NCBI RefSeq assembly: GCF_016597785.1
Contig: NZ_JAENJG010000001.1
Coordinates: 310,001 to 374,000, forward strand
Direction: 5' to 3'
DNA length: 64,000 bases
Source: Leucobacter sp. L43
GTDB taxonomy: Bacteria; Actinomycetota; Actinomycetes; Actinomycetales; Microbacteriaceae
Position 1 is the first letter of the stretch; each line of letters opens with the position of its first letter. The notes under the pieces are model-generated. The model ran no database searches, was not told the origin of the DNA, and was given only the letters and a program-made list of their open reading frames with translations. A program made the translations under genes and the position numbers. Below are positions 7,651 to 15,257 of this stretch, piece after piece.

Positions 7651-8205
7651 CTGCGTCTCCTTGCTGGTGGTACTCCCCCGGTGATGATCCGCTGCATGGG
7701 ATCTCGGGGCTCACACCGAGACGCAGCACTCAGCGCACTTCCCCATCACGATCCGCCTCGAGCTATTCAGCACAGCTCGCACAGTTCACATGCCAGTCGA
7801 GTCACCGCTCAGCGTGCTCACTTCGTGGGGTGCAGCGCGCGGTCGACAACCGGACCAGGCGATGGCCAGAAACGAAGTACCCCTACCCCTCGTCACCATC
7901 CAGATCGCGCCCAGGCTCTCACCACCCGGCCCGGACTTTCCCCCGGAAGAAAGCCGGAGTGACCGCGCAGGCGCCGAGCACCGACCGGATTCTCTACGAA
8001 GTCGAACAGGCCCGTGGCGACGTCAGGCATTTGCGCCCTCTTCGGCATCGACCATTGAGACCATGCTGCGCTACTCGGCCACGACCCTCGAATCACCCCG
8101 TCCGGTCGAACCGCCGATCGCGGCGAGTCGCCTCCAACCGCGCACCCCGAGCGCACACCGCGATTGAACAGCGGATGAACACTCGCTCCGACACCTGCTC
8201 CGGCC
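7651..8205. other. 555-bp stretch without a recognisable gene
   Basis: Open frames exist on both strands but show no conserved-looking protein, no ribosome binding site and compete with each other. I see no repeat, tRNA or terminator of note. It separates the small hypothetical pair from the arsenic operon promoter. Confidence 0.5.
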
Positions 8206-8243
8206 TTGCGCGCCTGTTTCGATGGATGTCAATATAGAGACAT
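8206..8243 (+). promoter_or_regulatory. Promoter and palindromic operator of the arsenic operon, with leaderless trxB start
   Basis: A -35-like TTGCGC (8206-8211) and an AATATA (about 8231-8236) -10-like box place the transcription start at or next to the ATG at 8242. An inverted repeat ATGTC (8226-8230) / GACAT (8239-8243) spans the -10 box and enters the start codon. This fits an ArsR-type operator bound by the product of the fourth gene. There is no Shine-Dalgarno sequence. Confidence 0.6.
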
Positions 8244-9216
8244 GTCGATGCAAGTGCTGGAGTTGGTGATCGTCGGGTCTGGCCCTGCGGGGTACACGGC
8301 GGCGATCTACGCGGCGCGGGCGGGGCTGGCCCCGGTCGTGGTGGCGGGGTCGGTGACCGCCGGTGGAGCGTTGATGACGACGACGGAGGTGGAGAACTTC
8401 CCCGGCTTCATCGATGGTGTGCAGGGGCCGGAGTTGATGGCGTCGATGCGGGCACAGGCAGAGCGGTTCGGCGCGCGCATCCTGATGGATGACGCGACCG
8501 GTCTGGACCTGACCGGCCCGGTGAAGACGATCACGACCGGCAGCGGTGATACCTACCGGGCGGAAGCGGTGGTCTTGACGATGGGGTCCGCGTACCGCAA
8601 GCTCGGCCTTCCCGAGGAGGAGCGCTTGTCGGGGCACGGGGTCTCGTGGTGCGCGACGTGTGACGGGTTCTTCTTCCGCGACCAGGAGATCGCTGTGGTC
8701 GGCGGTGGGGATTCCGCGATGGAGGAGGCCCTGTTCCTGACGCGGTTCGCGTCGAAGGTCACGCTCGTGCACCGTCGCGATGTGTTCCGGGCGTCGAAGA
8801 TCATGGCCGAGCGGGTTCTGGCCGATCCGAAGATCGAGATCGCCTGGAACAGCGAGGTCGCCCAGATACTCGGTGACGACCGGGTGGCCGGGCTGCGGCT
8901 ACGCGATACGGTCACCGGTGCCGAACGGGTGCTGGAGGCGGCCGGGGTGTTCGTCGCGATCGGGCATGACCCGCGCTCCGAGCTCATCACCGGGCAGGTC
9001 GACACCGATCCGGACGGGTATGTGCGGGTCGCGCATCCGTCGACGGCGACGAACCTGCCGGGCGTGTTCGCGGCCGGTGATCTGGTCGATCACACGTACC
9101 GGCAGGCGATCACGGCCGCGGGCACCGGATGTGCAGCCGCGCAGGACGCCCAGCACTATCTCTCCCATCTCGCCCCCGCCGCTCAGCCGGCGCCCGTTCT
9201 GGAGGTCTCCGCATGA
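8242..9216 (+). CDS. trxB: Thioredoxin reductase
   Basis: 324 aa NADPH-dependent flavoenzyme that reduces thioredoxin. FAD-binding [17 protein letters not shown] at 12-28, redox-active CATC at 137-140, NADPH-binding [10 protein letters not shown] near 155-164 and a second FAD motif [20 protein letters not shown] near the end. It opens the arsenic operon and its TGA overlaps the ATG of the thioredoxin gene. Here it most likely supplies electrons, through the neighbouring thioredoxin, to the arsenate reductases encoded downstream. The ATG at 8242 (or the one two codons on) is used without a ribosome binding site. Confidence 0.95.
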   Translation: MSMQVLELVIVGSGPAGYTAAIYAARAGLAPVVVAGSVTAGGALMTTTEVENFPGFIDGVQGPELMASMRAQAERFGARILMDDATGLDLTGPVKTITTGSGDTYRAEAVVLTMGSAYRKLGLPEEERLSGHGVSWCATCDGFFFRDQEIAVVGGGDSAMEEALFLTRFASKVTLVHRRDVFRASKIMAERVLADPKIEIAWNSEVAQILGDDRVAGLRLRDTVTGAERVLEAAGVFVAIGHDPRSELITGQVDTDPDGYVRVAHPSTATNLPGVFAAGDLVDHTYRQAITAAGTGCAAAQDAQHYLSHLAPAAQPAPVLEVSA

Positions 9217-9539
9217 ACACTGTCACCCCTGTCGCCGACGCGACGTTCCAGAGCGAGGTGATCGAGTCCGAGCTGCCGGTCGTGGTGGATATCTGGGCGG
9301 CGTGGTGCGGGCCGTGCAAGGCTATCGCCCCGATCCTCGACCAACTCGCCGAGGAGTACGCGGGCCGGGTGAAGATCGTGAAGATCGACGCCGACCAGAA
9401 CCCGGAGGCCGTGACCGCGGCCGGGGTCACCTCGATCCCGACGCTCGAGTTCTACCGGGCCGGGGAACGGGTGGACGTGCTCATCGGCGCGCACCCGAAG
9501 CCCGTTTACGCTGCGAAGATCGAGGAGCTGCTCGCATGA
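9213..9539 (+). CDS. trxA: Thioredoxin
   Basis: 108 aa, standard length. The active site WCGPC is at 31-35, after the strand PVVVDIWAA; the cis-proline loop [13 protein letters not shown] is present. It overlaps both neighbours by four bases (ATGA), so translation is coupled with trxB and acr3. Within this operon it is the probable reductant of the ArsC-type enzymes. Confidence 0.95.
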   Translation: MNTVTPVADATFQSEVIESELPVVVDIWAAWCGPCKAIAPILDQLAEEYAGRVKIVKIDADQNPEAVTAAGVTSIPTLEFYRAGERVDVLIGAHPKPVYAAKIEELLA

Positions 9540-10648
9540 CCCAGACGCACACTGCCCCCGTCACGGCGGCCCCGAGGCGGCTGTCCACGCTGGACAAGTG
9601 GCTGCCGGCGTGGATCGGGCTCGCGATGGTCGCGGGCCTGCTGCTGGGCCGTTTCGTTCCCGCGCTCTCCGACGCACTGTCCGCGATGGAGGTCGGCGGG
9701 ATCTCCGTGCCGATCGGACTGGGCCTGTTGGTGATGATGTACCCAGTGCTCGCGAAGGTCCGCTACGACAAGGTCGCGGCCGTCACCGGAGACAAGCGCC
9801 TGCTCGTCTCCTCGTTGCTGCTGAACTGGGTCGCGGGCCCCGCGGTCATGTTCGCCCTCGCCTGGATCTTCCTGCCCGACCTCCCCGAGTACCGCACCGG
9901 CCTGATCATCGTCGGCTTGGCCCGGTGCATCGCGATGGTCGTGATCTGGAACGACCTCGCCTGCGGCGACCGCGAAGCGACCGCGGTGCTCGTCGCGGTC
10001 AACTCCGTGTTCCAGGTCGTGATGTTCTCCGTGCTGGGCTGGTTCTACCTCACGGTCCTGCCCGGCTGGCTGGGCCTCGACACCCAGGGGCTGGAGATCT
10101 CGGTGTGGCAGATCGCGCTCAACGTGCTCGTGTTCCTCGGCGTCCCGCTCATCGCCGGGTTCGCGTCCCGCTGGATCGGTGAGAAGCGCCGAGGTCGGGA
10201 ATGGTACGAGGAGACATTCCTTCCAAGGGTTGGGCCGTGGGCGCTATACGGGCTGCTGTTCACGATCGTGCTGCTGTTCGCCCTCCAGGGCGACGCGATC
10301 GCGTCGAATCCGCTTGATGTGGCCCGGATCGCGCTGCCCCTGCTCATCTACTTTGGCTTGATGTGGTTCGCCGGCCTCCTGCTCGGTAGGGCCCTGGGCC
10401 TGGGCTACGCGCGGTCGACGACGCTGGCGTTCACGGCGGCGGGCAACAACTTCGAGCTCGCTATCGCGGTCGCGATCGGCACCTTCGGCGCCGCGAGCGG
10501 GCAGGCCCTCGCAGGTGTCGTCGGCCCACTAATCGAGGTGCCCGTGCTCGTCGGTCTCGTCTACGTCTCCCTCTGGGCCGCGCGCGCCTGGTTCCACACC
10601 GACCCCTACACGTCGACCGCTGTGCCGACTGGATCGAGGACCTCATGA
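9536..10648 (+). CDS. acr3: Arsenite efflux permease, ACR3 type
   Basis: 370 aa with about ten membrane segments. The family's essential cysteine is in GLARCIAMVVIWNDLACGD (Cys131), and the conserved glutamate is in AAGNNFELAIAVAIGTFG. ACR3 carriers export arsenite (and sometimes antimonite) using the proton gradient. It overlaps trxA upstream and the arsR-arsC fusion downstream by four bases each. Often annotated arsB in databases, but the motifs are ACR3, not ArsB. Confidence 0.95.
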   Translation: MTQTHTAPVTAAPRRLSTLDKWLPAWIGLAMVAGLLLGRFVPALSDALSAMEVGGISVPIGLGLLVMMYPVLAKVRYDKVAAVTGDKRLLVSSLLLNWVAGPAVMFALAWIFLPDLPEYRTGLIIVGLARCIAMVVIWNDLACGDREATAVLVAVNSVFQVVMFSVLGWFYLTVLPGWLGLDTQGLEISVWQIALNVLVFLGVPLIAGFASRWIGEKRRGREWYEETFLPRVGPWALYGLLFTIVLLFALQGDAIASNPLDVARIALPLLIYFGLMWFAGLLLGRALGLGYARSTTLAFTAAGNNFELAIAVAIGTFGAASGQALAGVVGPLIEVPVLVGLVYVSLWAARAWFHTDPYTSTAVPTGSRTS

Positions 10649-11667
10649 CCGACACCCTGCTGCTGAATGAGACGGAGGCGTGCGCGCCGTCGGTGACGCA
10701 CGCGATCGGGACCGAAGCAGCCGCCGCAGTGGCTGGCGCGTTGAAGGCGCTGGCCGATCCGCTGCGGCTGCGGATGCTCTCCGCGATCGCGTCCGACCCG
10801 CGCGGCGAGTCGTGCGTGTGCGACCTCGCCGAACTCGCCGACGTGTCCCAGCCCACCGTCTCCCACCATCTCAAAGTCCTCAAAGACACCGGGCTGCTCA
10901 CCGCCGACAGGCGCGGCACCTGGGTCTGGTACCGCATCGTCCCCACCCGCCGTGCCGCCGTCACCGCGCTGCTCGACGCCTTCGCCCCAGCCACCGTCCT
11001 CGGCACCCCCGATCACGAGGACGCCGGGCGTGCAGAGGCGCTGCGCGATATGGACGCTCGCGTCACCCGCCTCGCCGAGGAACTCGCGGACGAGCTCACC
11101 GGTCTGAACCGGGACCTGGTGGTCGCGATCGTCCGCGAGTCCTACGCCGGCCTCGTCCGCTCCGCGAAAGTGACCCGGCACATGATCCCGCTCACCGAGC
11201 GGTTCGCGAGACAGCGGCTGGCCGATCTCACCCGGGACCGCGCGGCGGGAACACCGCAGGTGTTGTTCGTATGCGTTCAGAACGCCGGCCGCTCCCAGCT
11301 CGCCGCCGCCCTGGTCAACCAGTTCGCTGCCGGCACCGTGATCGCACGCTCCGCCGGGTCGTCCCCCGCGGCCGACGTGCACCCGCATGTGCGGTCTCTG
11401 CTGACCGAGATCGAGGGCGAGCCGGAGGCTGGGGCGGCGTTCCCGAAGCCGCTCACCGACGACGCTGTGCGTGCCGCCGATGTGGTGATCACGATGGGGT
11501 GCGGGGACGTGTGCCCGATCATCCCGGGCGTCCGCTACGAGGACTGGGCCGTGGGCGACCCTGCCCTTGCCTCCCCGGAGGGGGTCGCGGCGATCCGCGA
11601 CGACATCGAAGCCCGCGTCCGCGCACTACTCACGACCCTCACCATCGGAACGAAAGAAGCGAACTGA
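10645..11667 (+). CDS. Fused ArsR repressor - ArsC arsenate reductase
   Basis: 340 aa. Residues about 20-115 are an ArsR winged HTH (ALKALADPLRLRMLSAI, then CVCDLAELADVSQPTVSHH, with the CVC that binds arsenite in this family). Residues about 130-200 are a three-helix linker domain. Residues 206-335 are a low-molecular-weight-phosphatase-like ArsC with VLFVCVQNAGRSQ (CX5R loop) and VITMGCGDVCP. In the P-loop, Gln replaces the His seen in the two other ArsC proteins here. The fusion would couple sensing and reduction in one chain. It is coupled to acr3 by an ATGA overlap. Confidence 0.92.
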   Translation: MTDTLLLNETEACAPSVTHAIGTEAAAAVAGALKALADPLRLRMLSAIASDPRGESCVCDLAELADVSQPTVSHHLKVLKDTGLLTADRRGTWVWYRIVPTRRAAVTALLDAFAPATVLGTPDHEDAGRAEALRDMDARVTRLAEELADELTGLNRDLVVAIVRESYAGLVRSAKVTRHMIPLTERFARQRLADLTRDRAAGTPQVLFVCVQNAGRSQLAAALVNQFAAGTVIARSAGSSPAADVHPHVRSLLTEIEGEPEAGAAFPKPLTDDAVRAADVVITMGCGDVCPIIPGVRYEDWAVGDPALASPEGVAAIRDDIEARVRALLTTLTIGTKEAN

Positions 11668-11669
11668 AC

Positions 11670-12074
11670 ATGCCTGATCAGAAGCCCTCCGTGCTATTCG
11701 TCTGCGTGCACAACGCTGGCCGTTCCCAGATCGCCGCGGGCTACCTCCGCCATCTCGCAGGAGGTCGGGTCGAGGTGCGCTCGGCCGGGTCCATGCCCGC
11801 AGAGCAGATCAACCCGGTTGCCGTCGAAGCCATGGCAGAGGAGGGCATTGATATCACCGCCGAGCAGCCCAAGATCCTCACATCGGAGGCCGTGCAGAAC
11901 TCCGATGTGGTGATCACGATGGGCTGTGGCGACGCCTGCCCAATCTTCCCCGGCAAGCGGTACGAGGACTGGAAGCTCGACGACCCCGCCGGGCAGGGTT
12001 TGGACGCCGTGCGCCCGATCCGCAACGACATCAAGCACCGCATTGAGACGCTGCTCGCTGAACTCCTCGACTGA
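11670..12074 (+). CDS. arsC: Arsenate reductase ArsC (thioredoxin- or mycothiol-coupled type)
   Basis: 134 aa. The nucleophilic P-loop is VLFVCVHNAGRSQ (Cys13), and the second redox segment is VITMGCGDACPIFPGKRYEDW. The enzyme reduces arsenate to arsenite, which ACR3 exports. It starts two bases after the fusion gene's stop and closes the operon, followed by a terminator at 12093. It is closely related to the solo copy at 53935-54354. Confidence 0.93.
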   Translation: MPDQKPSVLFVCVHNAGRSQIAAGYLRHLAGGRVEVRSAGSMPAEQINPVAVEAMAEEGIDITAEQPKILTSEAVQNSDVVITMGCGDACPIFPGKRYEDWKLDDPAGQGLDAVRPIRNDIKHRIETLLAELLD

Positions 12075-12092
12075 ACGGGGTGCCGAACAATT

Positions 12093-12122
12093 GAGGGCAG
12101 GAACCAGTCGGGTCCTGCCCTC
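12093..12122 (+). terminator. Terminator of the arsenic operon
   Basis: GAGGGCAGGA (12093-12102) and TCCTGCCCTC (12113-12122) pair perfectly around a ten-base loop, 18 bp after the arsC stop. No T-run follows, so efficiency on the plus strand is uncertain. Confidence 0.75.
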
Positions 12123-12136
12123 GTGCTACCTACTGC

Positions 12137-12352
12137 TCAGCGAACTTGAGGGGGCCGCACCGAACTGGATGAGCTGCGGTATCCCGCGCGATATCCAATC
12201 GGGACGAACGCCATCCCAGTATCTGGGAAGAGGTCGAGGTCGCCGAGCTCGTACCCTTCCTCATCTGTGGCGAAAACTCCCAAAATGCGGCCCTCGAATT
12301 CGTCGCTCGCTTGCGCGATCCACACGCCTGGCTTGTCTGTCTGACGTTTCAT
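12137..12352 (-). CDS. Small hypothetical protein
   Basis: 71 aa, not recognised: MKRQTDKPGVWIAQASDEF, then acidic GVFATDEEGYELGDLDLF and an Arg/Ser-rich end. The ATG follows AGGACAG. No signal peptide or membrane segment. It lies 60 bp downstream of, and on the same strand as, the NrdH redoxin gene and may be its operon partner. Confidence 0.5.
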   Translation of the reverse strand: MKRQTDKPGVWIAQASDEFEGRILGVFATDEEGYELGDLDLFPDTGMAFVPIGYRAGYRSSSSSVRPPQVR

Positions 12353-12412
12353 ATCGCTGTCCTTTGCTCTTCAGGTGAGCTACCCGCTGCGGGGGCACAT
12401 GTCATGATTCAA

Positions 12413-12640
12413 TCAGCCGACAAGTCCGGCGATTTTGTCGGGTCGAAACCCACTCCAGTTGTCGTCGTCGGTAACCACGACTGGGGCTTGCATGTATCCC
12501 ATTTCCTTGACGGTCTGGAGTGCGGCTTCGTCGGCCGAGAGATCCACGACGTCGTAGACGATCCCTTTGCTGTCGAGAGCGCGATAGGTCGCGGTGCACT
12601 GCACGCAGCTGGGCTTCGTGTACACAGTGATGGTGTTCAT
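12413..12640 (-). CDS. nrdH: NrdH-like glutaredoxin
   Basis: 75 aa. It begins ITVYTKPSCVQC, with the redox pair Cys12 and Cys15 in the NrdH-typical CVQC, and ends with APVVVTDDDNWSGFRPDKIAG, the NrdH hallmark. NrdH proteins receive electrons from thioredoxin reductase and feed class Ib ribonucleotide reductase. No nrdI, nrdE or nrdF is adjacent, so here it may be a stray or general redoxin. The ATG at 12640 has AGGAGG upstream. Confidence 0.85.
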   Translation of the reverse strand: MNTITVYTKPSCVQCTATYRALDSKGIVYDVVDLSADEAALQTVKEMGYMQAPVVVTDDDNWSGFRPDKIAGLVG

Positions 12641-12681
12641 GGCGTGCCTCCTGTGACCGAGACGCGGCACCCCGCGCTGTT

Positions 12682-12901
12682 CGTGATTTCCTCCCTCACG
12701 TTTTTTTGCCGTGAAGGCACGTATGTGCCTGCGGAGGCGCGCAGCGTGCAGCCTGACCGGAGGGGCAACCCTGCGTGGCGCAGACACGCGAGGGTGTACC
12801 GTCAAGCAACGCCGCGAAGCGGGGGTGCGGCCGGTTGGGTGGAACGCGAAGTGGCCGTATGCTGCCGAAGGCTTCACTGCAAAAAAAACGGGCGTAGCCC
12901 G
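12682..12901. repeat. Hairpin-rich intergenic element with inverted ends and two inward-facing terminator-like signals
   Basis: Imperfect inverted repeats 12699-12718 and 12870-12890 (CGTTTTTTTGCCGTGAAGGC against its near complement) bracket about 150 bp. On the plus strand CGTGA/TCACG (12682-12700) precedes T7; on the minus strand CGGGC/GCCCG (12889-12901) precedes T8, so both terminators point inwards. Inside are perfect hairpins GGCAC-GTAT-GTGCC (12716-12729), AGGG-GCAA-CCCT (12761-12772, a GNRA loop) and CCGC-GAA-GCGG (12812-12822). An 84-aa plus-strand frame crosses it but has no coding look. It could be a small mobile element or a structured RNA. Confidence 0.5.
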
Positions 12902-12910
12902 AGAAGAAAA

Positions 12911-12932
12911 GAGCCGGCCTCTGTGCCGGCTC
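12911..12932 (-). terminator. Minus-strand intrinsic terminator
   Basis: GAGCCGGC and GCCGGCTC form a tight stem; read on the minus strand it is followed by TTTTCTTCTC. It lies ahead of the second minus-strand terminator at 12881-12901. Confidence 0.7.
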
Positions 12933-12975
12933 CTCAAGGCGCACGATGTGCGCTCCGATCAATAAATAGGTGAAC

Positions 12976-13113
12976 GTGAAGAGGTTGTTCAGCGTGCTGA
13001 TCGCGATCGGCATGGTCGTGGCGGCCGCCTACGTTGCTCTCGTGATTCACGCGGATACGACGTGCCATCTCCCTGAGAAGTTCTGCGTCGAGGAAGTTGC
13101 CTGGCTCGATTAG
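12976..13113 (+). CDS. Small membrane or secreted peptide
   Basis: 45 aa starting at GTG 12976 (GTG 12970 is in frame too), with AGGTGA just before. The sequence starts MKRLFSVLIAIGMVVAAAYVA, a signal-anchor or signal peptide, and ends with HADTTCHLPEKFCVEEVAWLD, carrying two cysteines. The short charged start and hydrophobic core suggest export or anchoring. Function unknown. Its stop overlaps the resolvase remnant on the other strand. Confidence 0.5.
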   Translation: MKRLFSVLIAIGMVVAAAYVALVIHADTTCHLPEKFCVEEVAWLD

Positions 13114-13246
13114 CTCAGCGGTTTCGTACCGTCTTTTCTGCTCGGTTCTGCCCCGAGGTGACGGTAGATCGTTGCGCGGCTGACGCCGAAGGTGTCGGCG
13201 ACTTCTCGGACGGTGCGATCGCCGGCGTCCTACACCGCACGCGTGG
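13110..13246 (-). pseudogene. C-terminal remnant of a serine resolvase/invertase
   Basis: Read on the minus strand: DAGDRTVREVADTFGVSRATIYRHL, the HTH end of a DNA invertase, matching YDAGGHTVQEIADTFGVGRATIYRHL in the intact resolvase at 30157-30714. The codon for the tyrosine before DAG has become TAG and everything upstream (catalytic domain) is gone. The remnant ends with an extra GAEPSRKDGTKPLS tail. Confidence 0.85.
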
Positions 13247-13338
13247 GTTACTCCGAGTGTCCGTTGGCCCTGCCTTGACAGGGCATCAGGCCGGCCTATA
13301 CGGTCGTATTGTACATTCGTATTGAGATGAGGGAAGTT

Positions 13339-13536
13339 ATGAGCAAGCACACGTGGGCATTCGTTGTCGGTGTAGTCATGATCGTCGGGGGGCTGGTGAT
13401 GTTCTTCGCTTTTCTTGACGTCGAAACCCCTGTCATCGGCTTGCGACAAGTCGGCCTGGTACTCGCAGTGCTCGGCTTGATCGAGATCGTGGCGACCACG
13501 TGGTCGATGGTCGGGTCGCGACGAACACGAGACTGA
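13339..13536 (+). CDS. Small membrane protein, partner of a TetR regulator
   Basis: 65 aa from ATG 13339, preceded by GAGGGA. Two hydrophobic helices near residues 5-27 (TWAFVVGVVMIVGGLVMFFAF) and 33-55 (GLRQVGLVLAVLGLIEIVA). The TGA overlaps the ATG of the TetR gene by one base, so the two are coupled. The function is unknown; small membrane proteins of this kind are often targets of the adjacent regulator. Confidence 0.6.
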   Translation: MSKHTWAFVVGVVMIVGGLVMFFAFLDVETPVIGLRQVGLVLAVLGLIEIVATTWSMVGSRRTRD

Positions 13537-14054
13537 TGACAGTCCCCCACTTACTCGACGGCGTGCTGACTGTGCTCGCCGAGCAAGGCGTCGGAGCCCT
13601 CAGCGTCCGTACGGTTGCCGCGGCGGCGGGTGTATCCCCAGCACAAGTGCAGTATTACTACCGAACGAAAAGCGAATTGGTGCGGGCCGGTTTCGATTAC
13701 GCGGGAGAGCAGTTTCTCGCGGACGTGGTCGCCGCGCAGCCCGTCACACTCATGGACTTCGTGCAGCAGTGGCTCCCCCTGGACGATCGACGCGAGCGCC
13801 GCGCTCGAGTCTGGCTCGCCTACGCCGCGATCTCAGCTGCCGACCCGGAGCTCGCTGCCGCCTCGGCTGAACTCGATGAAGAACTTCGGCGATGGTTCAT
13901 CAGCCGTAGCCTCTCAGACCATGCGGCGTCGCAGCTCTTCGCAATGATCGACGGAGTCACGGTGCAATGCCTCATGCTGCCCCAATCAGAACGCCGGCCG
14001 CTCATCGAACGCACACTATTGCCGTTCATCTCGGGCATCGAGTCGAGCATGTAA
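13536..14054 (+). CDS. TetR-family transcriptional regulator
   Basis: 172 aa from ATG 13536. The N-terminal HTH runs from LLDGVLTVLAEQGVGALSV through VAAAAGVSPAQVQYYYRTKSELV, the classical TetR/AcrR pattern. The remainder is a helical ligand-binding domain of the BetI-like type (WLAYAAISAADPELAAASAEL; MIDGVTVQCLMLP). A longer start at GTG 13500 is possible but would overlap the small membrane-protein gene. Effector unknown. A terminator follows at 14190. Confidence 0.85.
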   Translation: MTVPHLLDGVLTVLAEQGVGALSVRTVAAAAGVSPAQVQYYYRTKSELVRAGFDYAGEQFLADVVAAQPVTLMDFVQQWLPLDDRRERRARVWLAYAAISAADPELAAASAELDEELRRWFISRSLSDHAASQLFAMIDGVTVQCLMLPQSERRPLIERTLLPFISGIESSM

Positions 14055-14189
14055 GGACCCCAGCGTGCCGGAGTGAGAGAGTTCGCAACACTGCACCCCA
14101 CGTCGTGACAGCGGGAAACGCTGCAGATACTCCAGATCGCGGAGCGGTTCGCGAAGAACAACCCCGACTTGATCTAAACGGCAAAACAG

Positions 14190-14221
14190 GCCGCCCCTCC
14201 CGAAGTTCTGAGAGGGGCGGC
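14190..14221 (+). terminator. Hairpin terminator; rest of the 14055-14474 gap holds nothing clear
   Basis: GCCGCCCCTC (14190-14199) and GAGGGGCGGC (14212-14221) pair perfectly. The remaining gap between the TetR gene and the next promoter shows no convincing gene or repeat. Confidence 0.8.
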
Positions 14222-14474
14222 TTCGTCGTTCCCAGGCTTATGTATGGGGTACACGGTGGGCCGGGACGACACCAGAATTCTGGAACATTCGATGCAGTGC
14301 ATGAAGGAGATTGACCTCCCGCGGGACCACGTGTTATTTCGCTCAAACGTGAGCAGAGAAGCCACTTCCCACCAGGGGACCGCCTTGCATCCAGCACTCA
14401 GCTCGCGCGAAGCGCCCTCGTTCAATGCAATCTGGACCGCCAACGCGGGAGCAATACCGGAGGGACAGCGCTTA

Positions 14475-14493
14475 ACTTTACGTATGATAAAGT
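14475..14493 (+). promoter_or_regulatory. Palindromic operator/-10 region of the three-gene operon 14500-15811
   Basis: ACTTTA-CGTATGA-TAAAGT is an inverted repeat with perfect 6-bp arms, seven bases before the ATG at 14500. It is the likely autoregulatory site of the winged-HTH regulator encoded by the second gene. TATGATAAAG also looks like a -10 box; no ribosome binding site is seen, so the first gene is probably leaderless. Confidence 0.55.
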
Positions 14494-14499
14494 GTTTTC

Positions 14500-14925
14500 A
14501 TGTCCACGAATCATATCTCTATAGATGACGCACGCAAGATGGTGATCGCCAGCGAGAAGGCTGCACGAGATGCGCGGCGAGCAACGCTCTGGTTCCGAGT
14601 TTTCGTTTTCCTTCAGGCTGCATATGCGCTGGCTTTCACGCTGTCGATCGATATTGCTGGAGTGCCCTACTGGCCAGCGTTCGCCCCCCTCGCCGTGGCG
14701 ACCATCTCGATATGGATGATCGCGTTCCGCTACCGCCAGTCAGTGCCCCGCAATGGGCTGCGCAACATGGGGATCGCGTTGGCCACCTGGTTCGCGCTGT
14801 ACACCTTGATGCTCGACCCGGCGCTGCAACTCTTCGGGTTGTCTTCACCGTGGTGGTGGGTAGCGGTCGGCATGATTGCAATCACCCCCATGCTCGCGTG
14901 CCTACTCCCGAGCTCACGACGATGA
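14500..14925 (+). CDS. Hypothetical four-helix membrane protein
   Basis: 141 aa. After a cytosolic helix (SIDDARKMVIASEKAARDARR) come four hydrophobic segments near residues 28-50, 56-76, 85-105 and 112-135. This looks like the small uncharacterised integral proteins often co-encoded with a winged-HTH regulator. The TGA overlaps the ATG of the regulator by four bases. Function unknown. Confidence 0.65.
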   Translation: MSTNHISIDDARKMVIASEKAARDARRATLWFRVFVFLQAAYALAFTLSIDIAGVPYWPAFAPLAVATISIWMIAFRYRQSVPRNGLRNMGIALATWFALYTLMLDPALQLFGLSSPWWWVAVGMIAITPMLACLLPSSRR

Positions 14926-15257
14926 GCCACCCACGAAAAGACATCGACGCGCTCATCCACTCCCCCGTAAGGTTCTCGTTGCTCGCAGCACTGGCAAAGC
15001 TGGAAGACGCGGACTTTCGGTATCTCGCGAATCTTCTCGAGGTGAGCGATTCCACGCTCTCCCAGACCCTCACCACACTTGAGGCCGCGCACCTCGTGAC
15101 GGTGCGCAAAGAACCATCCGGTAGGCGCACGAAAACATGGGTTGCCATCACGGATGCTGGACGAGCAGCATTCGCCCAACACTTAGCCACCCTGCAAGCC
15201 ATCATCGAGGCCGGCGGTCAGCAACACGACGGTGGATCGCAAAGGAGTAAGCCATGA
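14922..15257 (+). CDS. Winged-HTH transcriptional regulator (MarR/ArsR-like, single domain)
   Basis: 111 aa. It reads DIDALIHSPVRFSLLAAL, LEDADFRYLANLLEVSDSTLSQ, TLEAAHLVTVRKEPSGRRTKTW and an end helix: the single-domain HTH_34-type fold that usually regulates the adjacent membrane protein. Coupled by ATGA overlaps on both sides. The palindrome at 14475 is the candidate binding site. Confidence 0.85.
   Translation: MSHPRKDIDALIHSPVRFSLLAALAKLEDADFRYLANLLEVSDSTLSQTLTTLEAAHLVTVRKEPSGRRTKTWVAITDAGRAAFAQHLATLQAIIEAGGQQHDGGSQRSKP

Noticed and set aside
12711-12965. 84-aa plus-strand frame across the hairpin element
   Set aside because: It is made of inverted-repeat sequence, crosses two hairpins and a terminator, and lacks a ribosome binding site; the structure explains the openness better than coding does.
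14244-14528. 94-aa plus-strand frame after the terminator at 14190
   Set aside because: It overlaps the operator at 14475 and the start of the gene at 14500, and has no ribosome binding site or recognisable domain.
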